Source of the DNA: Janibacter endophyticus
Lineage (GTDB): Bacteria > Actinomycetota > Actinomycetes > Actinomycetales > Dermatophilaceae
Length of the DNA stretch: 64,000 bases
Reading direction: 5' to 3'
Assembly (NCBI RefSeq): GCF_016888335.1
Contig: NZ_JAFEJG010000004.1
Location: forward strand, 2,108,001-2,172,000
Part shown: positions 12,585 through 21,060 of the stretch, piece by piece
Layout: each line of letters opens with the position of its first letter
Numbering within the stretch: position 1 is the stretch's first letter
The notes under the pieces: generated by a model
Told to the model about the DNA's origin: nothing
Databases searched by the model: none
The model's input: the letters and a program-made list of their open reading frames with translations, nothing else
Position numbers and translations under genes: made by a program

Positions 12585-14396
12585 TCAGTGCTGCTGCTGC
12601 GCAGCCCACGAGGCGTGCAGCGCCGCGTAGCGTCCGCCCGCCCCGACGAGGTCGCGGTGGTGGCCGTGCTCGACGATCCGCCCGTCGTCGACGACGACCA
12701 CGACGTCGGCCGCCTCGGCGGTCGAGAGACGGTGGGCGATCGCCACCGAGGTCCGGCCCTCGAGGAGCCGCTCGAGCGCGGCCTGGATGCGCACCTCCGT
12801 GGCCGGGTCGACCGCGCTCGTCGCCTCGTCGAGGACGAGGAGGTCGGGGTCGGCGAGGTAGGCGCGCAGGATCGCGACGAGCTGGCGCTCCCCCGCGGAC
12901 AGCGACGAGCCGCGCGGGCCGACCGGCGAGCGGAGCCCGTCCGGGAGCTGGTCCAACCAGTCGGTGAGCCCGAGCTCGGCCACCGCGGCCAGGATCTCCG
13001 CCTCGTCCGCGTCCGGGGCACCCACCCGGATGTTCGTCGCGAGGTCGGCGTCGAAGAGGAAGCCCTCCTGCGGGACGAGCACGACGCGCTCGCGCAGGCT
13101 CGCGAAGCGCACGGTCCGCAGGTCGACGCCGTCGAGGTGGACCGTGCCCGAGGTCGGGTCGACGAGGCGGGTGAGCAGCTTGGCGAGGGTCGACTTGCCC
13201 GACCCGGTCTCGCCGACGACGGCGACGCGCGTGCGGGGTGCGACGTGCCACGTGATGTCGTGGAGGACGGGCGGGCCGCCGGGATAGGCGAAGCCGACGT
13301 CGGTCATCTCGATCGAGACCGGTCCGCGCGGCAGCTCGACCCCGTCGACCGGGTCGGCGACGTCGGCGGGGGTGTCGATGACGTCGAGGACCCTGCGCCA
13401 TCCGGCGACGGCGTTCTGGAGCTCGTTGAGGATCTCGGTGGCCTGCTGCACCGGCTGGGTGAAGAGGTTGACGAGGAAGAGGAAGGCGAGCAGCTCACCG
13501 AGGGTGAGGTGCCCCTCGACCGCGAGCCACGTCCCGGCCGCGAGGACGGTCGCGAGCGTGAGACCGGTGAAGAGCTGCCCGGTGCCGAAGGCGACGGACG
13601 AGCGCACGTGCGCCCGGACCGCGGCCCGGCGGTGGTCCTCCACCGCCCCGTCGATGCGGGCCGCGGTGCGCTCCTGGATGTGGTGCGCCCGGATCGTCTC
13701 GGCCCCACCGATCGACTCGGAGATCGCGGCGAGCATGTCGCCGACCCGCTCGCGGACCGCGAGGTAGGCCCGGCCGAGGACCCGCTGCAGCCGGGTGACG
13801 GCCACGAAGAGGGGCACGAAGCTCACGAGGACGACGAGCAGGAGCAGCGGGCTGTAGAACGCCATGAGGGCGACCGAGATGACGATCTGCCCGGTGCTGA
13901 GGATGAGGATGATCCCGCCGAACTGGGCGAACTGGCTGATCGTGTCGACGTCGGAGGTGACCCGCGAGACCATTGACCCGCGCCGCTGCGAGCTCTGCGT
14001 GAGCATCGAGAGGTCGTGGACGTGGCGGAAGGCGGTCGTGCGCAGGGACGCCAGGCCGCCCTCCGCGGCCGTGAAGAGCCGGACGTTGACGAGGTAGCCG
14101 CACACGGCGGTGAGGACGACGAGGACCGCGCAGGCCAGGGTCAGGCGCGCGACGTAGCCGGTGTCGACGCCGCCCTCGGCGAGCAGGCCGTGGTCGGTGA
14201 CCTGCTGGACGGCGACCGGGACGACGACCCGTCCGAGGGTCATGAGCGCGGCGAGCGAGAGCGTCACCCACAGGCCGCGGGTCAGCTCCGGCGAGAGGGC
14301 CAGGCCCCGGCGGACGGTGGACAGGGTCGACTCCTGGGAGCGGACGAGCCCGGGGAGATCGGCCTCGGGTGCCGTGCCGGTGGGGACGGGGCTCAT
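12585..14396 (-). CDS. ABC exporter half-transporter, catalytically complete partner
   Basis: Fused membrane plus ATP-binding half-transporter of the type I (ABCB-like) exporter family, 603 residues, with six predicted transmembrane helices in about residues 30-330. The ATPase domain has Walker A GETGSGKST (near residue 397), a slightly divergent signature SLSAGERQL, Walker B LLVLDEATSAVD with the catalytic glutamate, and the switch histidine in AIAHRLST. The ATG start overlaps the preceding exporter gene (ATGA), so both are made together and almost certainly form a heterodimer. The substrate is not predictable; a multidrug or peptide/lipid exporter is likeliest. Confidence 0.93.
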   Translation of the reverse strand: MSPVPTGTAPEADLPGLVRSQESTLSTVRRGLALSPELTRGLWVTLSLAALMTLGRVVVPVAVQQVTDHGLLAEGGVDTGYVARLTLACAVLVVLTAVCGYLVNVRLFTAAEGGLASLRTTAFRHVHDLSMLTQSSQRRGSMVSRVTSDVDTISQFAQFGGIILILSTGQIVISVALMAFYSPLLLLVVLVSFVPLFVAVTRLQRVLGRAYLAVRERVGDMLAAISESIGGAETIRAHHIQERTAARIDGAVEDHRRAAVRAHVRSSVAFGTGQLFTGLTLATVLAAGTWLAVEGHLTLGELLAFLFLVNLFTQPVQQATEILNELQNAVAGWRRVLDVIDTPADVADPVDGVELPRGPVSIEMTDVGFAYPGGPPVLHDITWHVAPRTRVAVVGETGSGKSTLAKLLTRLVDPTSGTVHLDGVDLRTVRFASLRERVVLVPQEGFLFDADLATNIRVGAPDADEAEILAAVAELGLTDWLDQLPDGLRSPVGPRGSSLSAGERQLVAILRAYLADPDLLVLDEATSAVDPATEVRIQAALERLLEGRTSVAIAHRLSTAEAADVVVVVDDGRIVEHGHHRDLVGAGGRYAALHASWAAQQQH

Positions 14397-16279
14397 CGCT
14401 GCTCCTCCCGCTCCGCGCGCTCCTGCGCCTGCCGGGCGTAGGCCGTCACGAGGTGGCGGTAGCCGGCGTCGCGGGCGAGCAGCTCCGCGTGCGTGCCGTG
14501 GTCGACGACCCGACCGCGGTCGAGGTGGACGACCTCGTCGGCGAGCGCGATCGTCGACATGCGGTAGGCGACGACGAGGACGGTGGAGCCCCCGCCGCGC
14601 TCGCGCAGCCCGCGCAGGATCGCGAGCTCCACCTCGGGGTCGACCGCAGAGGTCGCGTCGTCGAGCACGAGCAGCCGCGGGTTGCGGACGATCGCCCGGG
14701 CCAGCGCGACCCGCTGCCGCTGTCCGCCGGAGAGCGAGGTGCCGCGCTCCCCCACCTGCGTGTCGAGCCCCCGCGGCAGCCGCTGGACGAAGTCCCACGC
14801 CTGGGCGAGCCGCAGCGCAGCCTCGACCGCCGCGTCGTCGATGTCCTCGCCGAGGGTGACGTTGCCCCGCACGGTGTCGTCGAAGAGGAAGGTGCCCTGC
14901 GGCACGAGCGCTGCCGCCTGGCTCACCTCGCCCGCGCGGAGGGTCGCGATGTCGACCCCGTCGTAGCGCACGGTCCCCGCGGTGAGCTCGAGCAGCCGCA
15001 CGACGAGCGAGGCGAGCGTCGACTTGCCCGCGCCCGTCGGTCCGACGACGGCGACGGTCCGTCCCGGGGCCACGGTGAGGTCGACCCCGTCCAGGGCGAA
15101 GGGGCGGTCCGGCACCCCGACGTGGTGGGCCGCCTCCTCCTCGCTGCGCTCGAGGAGGTCCTCGCGGTCGGCGACCTCGTAGCGGAAGGTGACGCCCTCG
15201 AGCTCGAGGGCCAGGGGCTGCGTGCCGGCGAGGGTCGCCCCACCGTGCCGGGTCGCACCCTTCGCCTCGAGGACCCGCTCGACCCGCTCGTAGGCGACGA
15301 CGGTGCGGGGCAGCTCCCCGAGGACCCAGCCGAAGGCGCGGACCGGGAAGGCGAGCAGCGCGATGAGGTAGGCGACCTGGACGACCTCGGCGGGTGACAT
15401 CGCGCCCGAGGCGGCACGGACCGTGCCGACGGCCAGGACGACGAGGGTCGCGAGCTGCGGGATCGCCTCGATGACGGGGTCGAAGGTCCCTCGGGTGCGC
15501 CCGACCGCGATGTTCGCCTCCCGCAGGCTGCCCGTCACCGCGCCGAACCGGGCCGCCTCGCGCTCCTCGGCGCCCATCGACTTCACGACGAGCGCCGCCT
15601 CGAGGGACTCGTCGGCGACCTCGGAGACCTCGGCGCGCATCTGCTGCGCCCGGGTCGCGAGCGGGGTCATCCGGCGCTGGTAGATGCCGTTGACGAGGAT
15701 GAGCAGCGGGAAGACCGTGGCCCCCACGAGCGCCATGGCCCCGTCGACGAGCGCCATCTGCACGATGCCGACGACGAGCATGACGATGACGCCGAGGGCC
15801 ATCGGCAGGGGCGCGAAGATGAACCACGTCGCCTCGACGTCGGCGTTGGCGTTGCTCAGCAGCTGGCCGCTCGGATGCCGGTGGTGCCACGCGAGCGGGA
15901 GCCTCAGGTACTGGCGGGTGACCCGCCGTCGGTACTCGGCGGCGACGCCGAACATCACCATCGAGCCGTAGATCCGCCGCACGAGCACGCCGACGGTGGT
16001 CAGCAGGACGACGAGCCCGATGGCGCCGAAGATCCCGAGCAGCTCGCCCGGGCCGACCTCGCCACGGGCCACGGCGGGGGCGACCTGCTGCTCGGTGACC
16101 CGCCCGACCATCCACGCCATGCCGGCGGTCATGAGGCCGTAGAGGATGCTGCCGAGGACCGCGACGGTGAAGCTCCCGGGCATGACCCGGATGCCCTGCC
16201 CGACGATCCACAGGGCCCGGCGGACCGTCGCCAGCTGGCCGCGCTCGCGCACGATGCGCTCGGCCGCGCTGTCGCTCAT
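14393..16279 (-). CDS. ABC exporter half-transporter, degenerate partner
   Basis: Second half of the heterodimeric exporter, 628 residues: six transmembrane helices, then an ATPase domain with Walker A GPTGAGKST (near residue 414) and a canonical signature SLSGGQRQR. The Walker B sequence is LLVLDDATSAVD, with aspartate replacing the catalytic glutamate, and the switch histidine position is tyrosine (VVAYRMST). This is the classic asymmetry of exporters with one consensus and one degenerate ATP site. The ATG at 16279 is preceded by GAAGGA; a 29-codon in-frame extension upstream has no such support. It is transcribed away from the TIGR03085-like gene. Confidence 0.93.
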   Translation of the reverse strand: MSDSAAERIVRERGQLATVRRALWIVGQGIRVMPGSFTVAVLGSILYGLMTAGMAWMVGRVTEQQVAPAVARGEVGPGELLGIFGAIGLVVLLTTVGVLVRRIYGSMVMFGVAAEYRRRVTRQYLRLPLAWHHRHPSGQLLSNANADVEATWFIFAPLPMALGVIVMLVVGIVQMALVDGAMALVGATVFPLLILVNGIYQRRMTPLATRAQQMRAEVSEVADESLEAALVVKSMGAEEREAARFGAVTGSLREANIAVGRTRGTFDPVIEAIPQLATLVVLAVGTVRAASGAMSPAEVVQVAYLIALLAFPVRAFGWVLGELPRTVVAYERVERVLEAKGATRHGGATLAGTQPLALELEGVTFRYEVADREDLLERSEEEAAHHVGVPDRPFALDGVDLTVAPGRTVAVVGPTGAGKSTLASLVVRLLELTAGTVRYDGVDIATLRAGEVSQAAALVPQGTFLFDDTVRGNVTLGEDIDDAAVEAALRLAQAWDFVQRLPRGLDTQVGERGTSLSGGQRQRVALARAIVRNPRLLVLDDATSAVDPEVELAILRGLRERGGGSTVLVVAYRMSTIALADEVVHLDRGRVVDHGTHAELLARDAGYRHLVTAYARQAQERAEREEQR

Positions 16280-16380
16280 GTCCGTCCTTCGCCGTAGTCT
16301 GCCGGGATACCTTCCCACGGAGGCCGGCCACCGACGGCATCGCCTCCCTCTCCTTCCCCCCGCCACGAGGAGCCCTGCGC

Positions 16381-17019
16381 ATGACCCGACACGCCCAGGC
16401 CGAGCGCCACGCCCTCTGCGACACCCTGCTCGCGGTCGGCCCCGACGCGCCGACCCTCAGCGGCAGCTGGACGGCCGCCGACCTGGCCGCTCACCTCGTC
16501 ATCCGCGAGAGCGCCCGCGTCGATCTCGCCGCGGGCATCCTCCTGCCCCGTCTCGCAGGGCGCACCGACGCCGCGACGCGCCGGATGGCTCGTGACACCC
16601 CCTTCGCCGAGCTCGTCGAGCGGGTCCGCTCCGGCCCGCCACGCTGGCACCCCAGCCACCTCTCGCGGGTCGACGAGCAGATGAACCTCGTCGAGATGTT
16701 CGTCCACCACGAGGACGTGCGCCGCGCCGGGTCGGGGACGCAGCCCCGTCAGCTCTCGCCCGGGATGACGGACGCCCTCTCCCGGCGGCTGGCGGTCATG
16801 GCCCCGCTCCTCGCGCGGGGGGCGAAGGACGTCGGTGTCGAGATCGTCACGGCGAAGATCCGCAAGCGGGTCGGCGGGACCGGTCCCGTCGTCGAGGTGC
16901 ACGGGCACCCTGGCGAGGTGCTGCTCTACCTCTACGGACGCAAGAGCGTCGCCCAGGTGGAGTTCGTCGGGGAACCCAGCGCGGTGGCCCGGCTCTCGAG
17001 CGCCGACCTCGGGGTCTGA
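16381..17019 (+). CDS. TIGR03085-family (maleylpyruvate isomerase-like) protein
   Basis: A 212-residue protein of the DinB/maleylpyruvate isomerase N-terminal superfamily, matching the actinobacterial TIGR03085 type. The N-terminal part reads ALCDTLLAVGPDAPTLSGSW and contains a TAADLAAHLVIRE segment; a His-His-Glu motif (FVHHEDVRRA) in the middle is the likely metal site. The ATG start has AGGAG upstream. Function is unknown; related proteins are described as mycothiol-dependent or metal-binding. It stands alone, divergent from the ABC exporter and convergent with hisF with only 10 bp between the stops. Confidence 0.85.
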   Translation: MTRHAQAERHALCDTLLAVGPDAPTLSGSWTAADLAAHLVIRESARVDLAAGILLPRLAGRTDAATRRMARDTPFAELVERVRSGPPRWHPSHLSRVDEQMNLVEMFVHHEDVRRAGSGTQPRQLSPGMTDALSRRLAVMAPLLARGAKDVGVEIVTAKIRKRVGGTGPVVEVHGHPGEVLLYLYGRKSVAQVEFVGEPSAVARLSSADLGV

Positions 17020-17029
17020 GAGCCGGAGG

Positions 17030-17818
17030 TCAGTCGGCGCGGCCGCGCCGCACCGGGCGGCCCGCGGCCGCGAGGGCGTCCTTGACCTCGCCGATGGTGC
17101 ACTCGCCGAAGTGGAAGATGCTCGCGGCGAGGGTCGCGTCGGCGCCCGCCTCGACCGCGGGCGGGAAGTGCTCGGGCCCGCCCGCGCCCCCGCTGGCGAT
17201 GACGGGGATGCTCACCTCGCGCCGCACGGCACGGATCAGCTCGAGGTCGAAGCCGTCCTTCGTCCCGTCGGCGTCCATCGAGTTGAGCAGGATCTCCCCC
17301 GCCCCCAGGTCCGCCGCGCGGGCGCACCACTCCACGGCGTCGATGCCGGTGCCCCGGCGCCCGCCGTGCGTGGTGACCTCGAAGCCGCCGAGCAGGGAGC
17401 CGTCCTCGGCGCGGCGGCGGCGGACGTCGGCGGAGAGGACGAGGACCTGGGCGCCGAACCGGTCGGCGACCTCGGCGATGAGCTCCGGGCGTGTGATCGC
17501 GGCGGTGTTGACCCCGACCTTGTCGGCGCCGACGCGCAGCAGCCGGTCGACGTCCTCGACGGTGCGCACGCCGCCCCCGACGGTCAGCGGGATGAAGACC
17601 TCCTCCGCCGTGCGGCTCACGACGTCGTAAGTCGTCGCCCGGTCGCCGCTGCTCGCGGTGACGTCGAGGAAGGTCAGCTCGTCGGCGCCCTCGGCGCCGT
17701 AGCGCCGGGCCAGCTCGACCGGATCGCCCGCGTCGCGCAGGTCGACGAAGTTCACGCCCTTGACGACACGACCGTCGTCGACGTCGAGGCACGGGATGAC
17801 ACGGACGGCGACTGGCAC
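17030..17818 (-). CDS. hisF: Imidazole glycerol phosphate synthase cyclase subunit
   Basis: Synthase subunit that, with ammonia from HisH, makes imidazole glycerol phosphate and AICAR. The 262-residue TIM barrel begins [20 protein letters not shown], containing the catalytic aspartate of the first strand, and has the second-half repeat with [16 protein letters not shown]. The GTG start is seven bases downstream of TACCCT on the minus strand, a likely leaderless promoter. hisF is separated here from hisI, hisG and hisE, so histidine genes are scattered over 21 kb in this window. Confidence 0.97.
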   Translation of the reverse strand: MPVAVRVIPCLDVDDGRVVKGVNFVDLRDAGDPVELARRYGAEGADELTFLDVTASSGDRATTYDVVSRTAEEVFIPLTVGGGVRTVEDVDRLLRVGADKVGVNTAAITRPELIAEVADRFGAQVLVLSADVRRRRAEDGSLLGGFEVTTHGGRRGTGIDAVEWCARAADLGAGEILLNSMDADGTKDGFDLELIRAVRREVSIPVIASGGAGGPEHFPPAVEAGADATLAASIFHFGECTIGEVKDALAAAGRPVRRGRAD

Positions 17819-17825
17819 GAGCGTC

Positions 17826-17831
17826 AGGGTA
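17826..17831 (-). promoter_or_regulatory. Probable hisF -10 (leaderless)
   Basis: Minus-strand TACCCT, then seven bases, then the hisF GTG. It fits TANNNT with transcription beginning at the start codon. It lies in the 47-bp divergent gap shared with the P-loop gene promoter. No clear -35 is visible. Confidence 0.45.
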
Positions 17832-17851
17832 GCCCGGGGCCGCGGCGCGGC

Positions 17852-17857
17852 TAGGCT
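17852..17857 (+). promoter_or_regulatory. Probable -10 of the P-loop/FUSC pair
   Basis: Plus-strand TAGGCT, eight bases before the GTG at 17866. It is back-to-back with the hisF promoter within 47 bp. The spacing suggests a leaderless or nearly leaderless mRNA; no ribosome-binding site is seen. Confidence 0.4.
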
Positions 17858-17865
17858 CGCCCGTC

Positions 17866-18438
17866 GTGGGATCCCAGCAGCCGGACGCGCTACCGCTCGC
17901 GCGGGTCCTCGCGGCGACCCACGAGGCCCTCCGGGCGAAGGGGGACGCAGCCGCCCCCTTCGTCGTCGGGATCGACGGGCGCAGCGGCTCGGGCAAGACC
18001 GACCTCACCGGCGCGCTCGCGGCCCGGCTCGGCTGGCCGCTGCTCCACCTCGACGACCTCTACCCCGGGTGGGGCGGGCTCGATCGGGCAGCCCGGATCC
18101 TCGCGGACGAGGTGCTGCTCCCCCTGCGCGCCGGGGACGAGGCGAGCGTCCCGACGTGGGACTGGGCCGCTGGGCGTCCCGGCCCGCGGGTACCGCTGCC
18201 GTGGACTCCTCACCTGCTCGTCGAGGGCTGCGGCGCCGGCGCCGAGCCGGCCGGCGGCCTGCTCGACCTGCTCGTCTGGCTCGAGGCACCCGCCGCCGTG
18301 CGACGCGACCGGGCGCTGGCCCGGGATGGTGAGACGTTCGCGCCGCACTGGCAGGAGTGGGCCGAGCAGGAGGAGCGGGTCCTCGCCGGGGTGCGCGAGC
18401 GCGCCGACGTCGTCGTCGACACGGGCGGCCCGCGATGA
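17866..18438 (+). CDS. Small P-loop nucleotide-binding protein (uridine-kinase-like)
   Basis: A 190-residue protein with a clear P-loop, GRSGSGKT at residues 38-45, followed by [13 protein letters not shown], an aspartate-rich motif resembling the substrate-binding segment of uridine kinase/phosphoribulokinase folds. The C-terminal half includes [13 protein letters not shown], seen in actinobacterial ATP-binding proteins of this type. The real substrate is unknown. It starts with GTG and its stop overlaps the ATG of the FUSC-type gene by 4 bp, so the two are coupled. A kinase for a nucleoside or small sugar is possible but unproven. Confidence 0.75.
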   Translation: MGSQQPDALPLARVLAATHEALRAKGDAAAPFVVGIDGRSGSGKTDLTGALAARLGWPLLHLDDLYPGWGGLDRAARILADEVLLPLRAGDEASVPTWDWAAGRPGPRVPLPWTPHLLVEGCGAGAEPAGGLLDLLVWLEAPAAVRRDRALARDGETFAPHWQEWAEQEERVLAGVRERADVVVDTGGPR

Positions 18439-19547
18439 GCATCCGCGACGAGGTCTACGCCATGCGCCCGCGCGCGACCCTGCGTGCGCGGCTGCAGCGG
18501 GTGCAGGACCGCGGGGTCCGGATCCTCACGGCCGCCGGCGGCGCCGCGCTCGCCTGGTGGGCGGCCCGCGACGGGCTCGGGCACACGACCCCCTTCTTCG
18601 CCCCGGTGACGGTCCTCGTCACCCTCGGGCTGAGCTACGGCCAACGGCTGCGCCGGGTCGCCGAGCTGGTCGTCGGGGTAGCCCTCGGCGTGCTCGTCGG
18701 CGACGCCTTCGTCTACGTCTTCGGCTCGGGCGTCTGGCAGATCGCCGTGGTCGCGGCGCTCGCGATGACGCTCGCGACCTTCGTCGGTGCCGGGCTGCTG
18801 CTCACGATCCAGGCCGGCGTGCAGGCCATCCTCGTGACGACCTTCGTCGCGGCCCCCGACCAGGCGTTCTCGCGCTGGCTCGACGCCGCGGTCGGCGGGG
18901 TCGTCGCGATCGGGCTGGCGATGGTCGCGCCCGCCGCACCGGTCAACCGCCCGCGCCGGGGCCTCGTCGGGCTCACCTCGGAGATCGCCGAGATCCTGCG
19001 GTCGTGCGCGACCTCGCTCCAGGACCGCGACGGCGACGGGGCCGCCGAGGCGCTCGCCCGGGCCCGCGCCACCGAGACGATCATCACCGGGCTGCGCGAC
19101 GACGCCCGCGCCGCGCGCGAGGTCACCGCCATCTCGCCCCTGCACGCCCGGCACCGGGCGGACGTGCGGCTCGTCTCGGCGGCGATCAGCCCGCTCGACC
19201 GCGCGGTGCGCAACCTGCGCGTGCTCGCCCGACGGGTCGGCGTCGCGATCCAGGGTGAGGAGGCGGTGCCCGAGAGCTGTCTCGACCTCATCCGGCGGCT
19301 CGCCGACGTCGTCGACACGCTCGGCACTCAGCTCGACGCGGGTCTCACCGGCGTCGAGACACGCGAGGCACTCGTGCGGGTGGCCGGCGGCGCAGGTCGG
19401 GGCGAGCCGGGTGCGTCGCTGTCGGCGGAGCTGATCCGCGCGCAGGCCCGCTCGATGGTCGTCGACCTGCTCATGGTCACGGGTCTGACCTACACGGAGG
19501 CGCTCGGGCTGGTCAGAGCCGCTGGTGAGCAGCCACGAGGTCGCTGA
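18435..19547 (+). CDS. FUSC-family (aromatic acid exporter-like) membrane protein
   Basis: A 370-residue membrane protein with five or six hydrophobic helices in about residues 30-165 (AALAWWAARDGLG, FFAPVTVLVTLGLSYGQR, then VVAALAMTLATFVGAG) and a long cytoplasmic C-terminal half. This layout and the FFAPVTVLVTLG stretch fit the FUSC/YccS-AaeB group, some members of which export aromatic acids. No transport substrate can be assigned. The ATG at 18435 overlaps the P-loop gene stop. Its 3' end overlaps the PH-domain gene on the opposite strand by 35 bp. Confidence 0.8.
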   Translation: MSIRDEVYAMRPRATLRARLQRVQDRGVRILTAAGGAALAWWAARDGLGHTTPFFAPVTVLVTLGLSYGQRLRRVAELVVGVALGVLVGDAFVYVFGSGVWQIAVVAALAMTLATFVGAGLLLTIQAGVQAILVTTFVAAPDQAFSRWLDAAVGGVVAIGLAMVAPAAPVNRPRRGLVGLTSEIAEILRSCATSLQDRDGDGAAEALARARATETIITGLRDDARAAREVTAISPLHARHRADVRLVSAAISPLDRAVRNLRVLARRVGVAIQGEEAVPESCLDLIRRLADVVDTLGTQLDAGLTGVETREALVRVAGGAGRGEPGASLSAELIRAQARSMVVDLLMVTGLTYTEALGLVRAAGEQPRGR

Positions 19548-19935
19548 GGCGCTGTGCCTCCTGCACCGAGCGTGGCCCGTCGGCGCGCTGGATCGCCATG
19601 ACGGCCTGCTCGTCGCCGTCGGCGAGGTCGAGGCGCACCCACGGCATCCCGTCGGAGAAGCGCACGGCCTCGATCTCCTCCCACGGCACGAGCTGGCCGG
19701 CGCCGATGTTGCGCACGAAGAGCCCGTCGTCCTGCGGGACGGCCCGGATCGTCACGTAGCGCAGCAGCAGCGCGGCGATCGCCAGGCCCATGCCGGCGAA
19801 GGCGATCCGGTCGACGAGCTGGTACTTCTCCGGCACGAGGACCGCCACCGCGAGGAAGAGGACGACGGCCGCGACGGCGAGGACCGCCGGCACGACCTTG
19901 CCGCGGCGGGGGGCGAAGGGGGTCACAGCCGGCAT
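19513..19935 (-). CDS. PH-domain membrane protein
   Basis: A small protein of about 140 residues with two transmembrane helices (near VVPAVLAVAAVVLFLAVAVL and IAFAGMGLAIAALLL) followed by a bacterial PH-like domain (YVTIRAVPQDDGLFVRNIG and LVPWEEIEAVRFSDGMPWVR). Such proteins are common in actinobacteria and have no firm function. Two starts are possible: ATG at 19935, overlapping hisG by 13 bp, or GTG at 19926, which would give the 4-bp GTGA overlap seen elsewhere in this window; neither has a good ribosome-binding site. It follows hisE-hisG and meets the FUSC gene tail to tail. Confidence 0.8.
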   Translation of the reverse strand: MPAVTPFAPRRGKVVPAVLAVAAVVLFLAVAVLVPEKYQLVDRIAFAGMGLAIAALLLRYVTIRAVPQDDGLFVRNIGAGQLVPWEEIEAVRFSDGMPWVRLDLADGDEQAVMAIQRADGPRSVQEAQRLSDLVAAHQRL

Positions 19936-20765
19936 GCCGTGATGTCCGTGACGAGGATCGCGCGGGCGCCGAGGTCGTAGAGCTTGTCCATGATCTGGTT
20001 GGTCTGCCGGCGCGGGACCATGGCCCGCACGGCGAACCACGCCTTGTCGTGCAGCGGGGAGACGGTCGGCGACTCCAGGCCCGGGGTCAGCTCGCTCGCG
20101 GCCTCGACCAGCGCGGCCGGGCAGTCGTAGTCGAGCATGACGTACTCGCGGGCCGTGACGACGCCGGTGAGGCGCCGGTGGAGGACGTCGATCGCGGTGC
20201 CCTGGCTGGACTCGGGCCGGCGGATGAGCACGGCCTCGCTGCGCAGGATCGGGTCCCCGAAGACCTCGAGCCCCTGGTTGCGCAGCGTCGTGCCGGTCTC
20301 GACGACGTCGGCGATCGCGTCGGCGACGCCGAGGGTGATCGCCGTCTCGACGGCCCCGTCGAGACGCACGACGTCGGCGCTGACCCCGCGCTCCGCGAGG
20401 TGCGCGCGGACCAGGCCCGGGTAGGAGGTGGCGACCCGCTTGCCGGCGAGACCCTCGGCGTCGGCGACGGCACCGGGCCGGCCGGCGAAGCGGAAGGTCG
20501 AGCGGGCGAATCCGAGAGGCATGAGCTCCTCGGCGGTGCTACCCGAGTCGAGGAGGAGGTCCCGGCCGGTGATGCCCGCATCGACGCGGCCCTTGCCGAC
20601 GTAGACGGCGATGTCACGGGGCCGCAGGTAGAAGAACTCGACGTCGTTGTCGGGGTCGCCGACGACGAGCTCCTTGGTGTCACGACGGACCCGGTAGCCG
20701 GCCTCGCGCAGCATCTCGACGGCGGGCTCGGAGAGGGATCCCTTGTTGGGGACGGCGATACGCAT
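19923..20765 (-). CDS. hisG: ATP phosphoribosyltransferase (long form)
   Basis: First and feedback-controlled step of histidine synthesis: ATP plus PRPP gives phosphoribosyl-ATP. At 280 residues it is the long, HisZ-independent form. It starts RIAVPNKGSLSEPA, has the PRPP-binding stretch DVVETGTTLRNQGLEVF, and ends in the ACT-like C-terminal domain that binds histidine (residues about 205-280). It follows hisE by 9 bp, so the first two histidine enzymes are co-transcribed. The stop overlaps the PH-domain gene start. Confidence 0.97.
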   Translation of the reverse strand: MRIAVPNKGSLSEPAVEMLREAGYRVRRDTKELVVGDPDNDVEFFYLRPRDIAVYVGKGRVDAGITGRDLLLDSGSTAEELMPLGFARSTFRFAGRPGAVADAEGLAGKRVATSYPGLVRAHLAERGVSADVVRLDGAVETAITLGVADAIADVVETGTTLRNQGLEVFGDPILRSEAVLIRRPESSQGTAIDVLHRRLTGVVTAREYVMLDYDCPAALVEAASELTPGLESPTVSPLHDKAWFAVRAMVPRRQTNQIMDKLYDLGARAILVTDITACRL

Positions 20766-20774
20766 GCGGTGGCC

Positions 20775-21038
20775 TCAGAGGTGGGAGTAGACGTCGTCGA
20801 GGGTCAGATCGTTGGCGAGCATGAGCACCTGGAGGTGGTACAGCAGCTGGCTGATCTCCTCGGCCAGCCGCTCCTTGCCCTCGTGCTCGGCCGCCATCCA
20901 GACCTCCGCGGCCTCTTCGACGACCTTCTTGCCGATGGCATGGGTGCCGGAGTCCAGCGCCCGGACGGTGCCCGACCCCTCGGGGCGGGACACCGCCTTC
21001 TCCCGCAGCTCGGCAAAAAGGTCGTCGAAGGTCTTCAC
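20775..21038 (-). CDS. hisE: Phosphoribosyl-ATP pyrophosphatase
   Basis: Hydrolyses phosphoribosyl-ATP to phosphoribosyl-AMP, the second histidine step. The 87-residue all-helical protein begins [14 protein letters not shown] and carries the MazG-like metal motif in [19 protein letters not shown] with [10 protein letters not shown]. It is the monofunctional form that matches the separate hisI at 12.5 kb. The start is GTG, placed eight bases after TAGACT, so the hisE-hisG message may be leaderless. Confidence 0.96.
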   Translation of the reverse strand: MKTFDDLFAELREKAVSRPEGSGTVRALDSGTHAIGKKVVEEAAEVWMAAEHEGKERLAEEISQLLYHLQVLMLANDLTLDDVYSHL

Positions 21039-21046
21039 GGTGCCTC

Positions 21047-21052
21047 AGTCTA
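21047..21052 (-). promoter_or_regulatory. Probable hisE-hisG -10 (leaderless)
   Basis: Minus-strand TAGACT followed by eight bases and the hisE GTG, in the 22-bp gap after the vitamin transporter gene. It fits TANNNT. No good -35 and no ribosome-binding site are visible. Confidence 0.45.
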
Positions 21053-21060
21053 GGTCCCGC

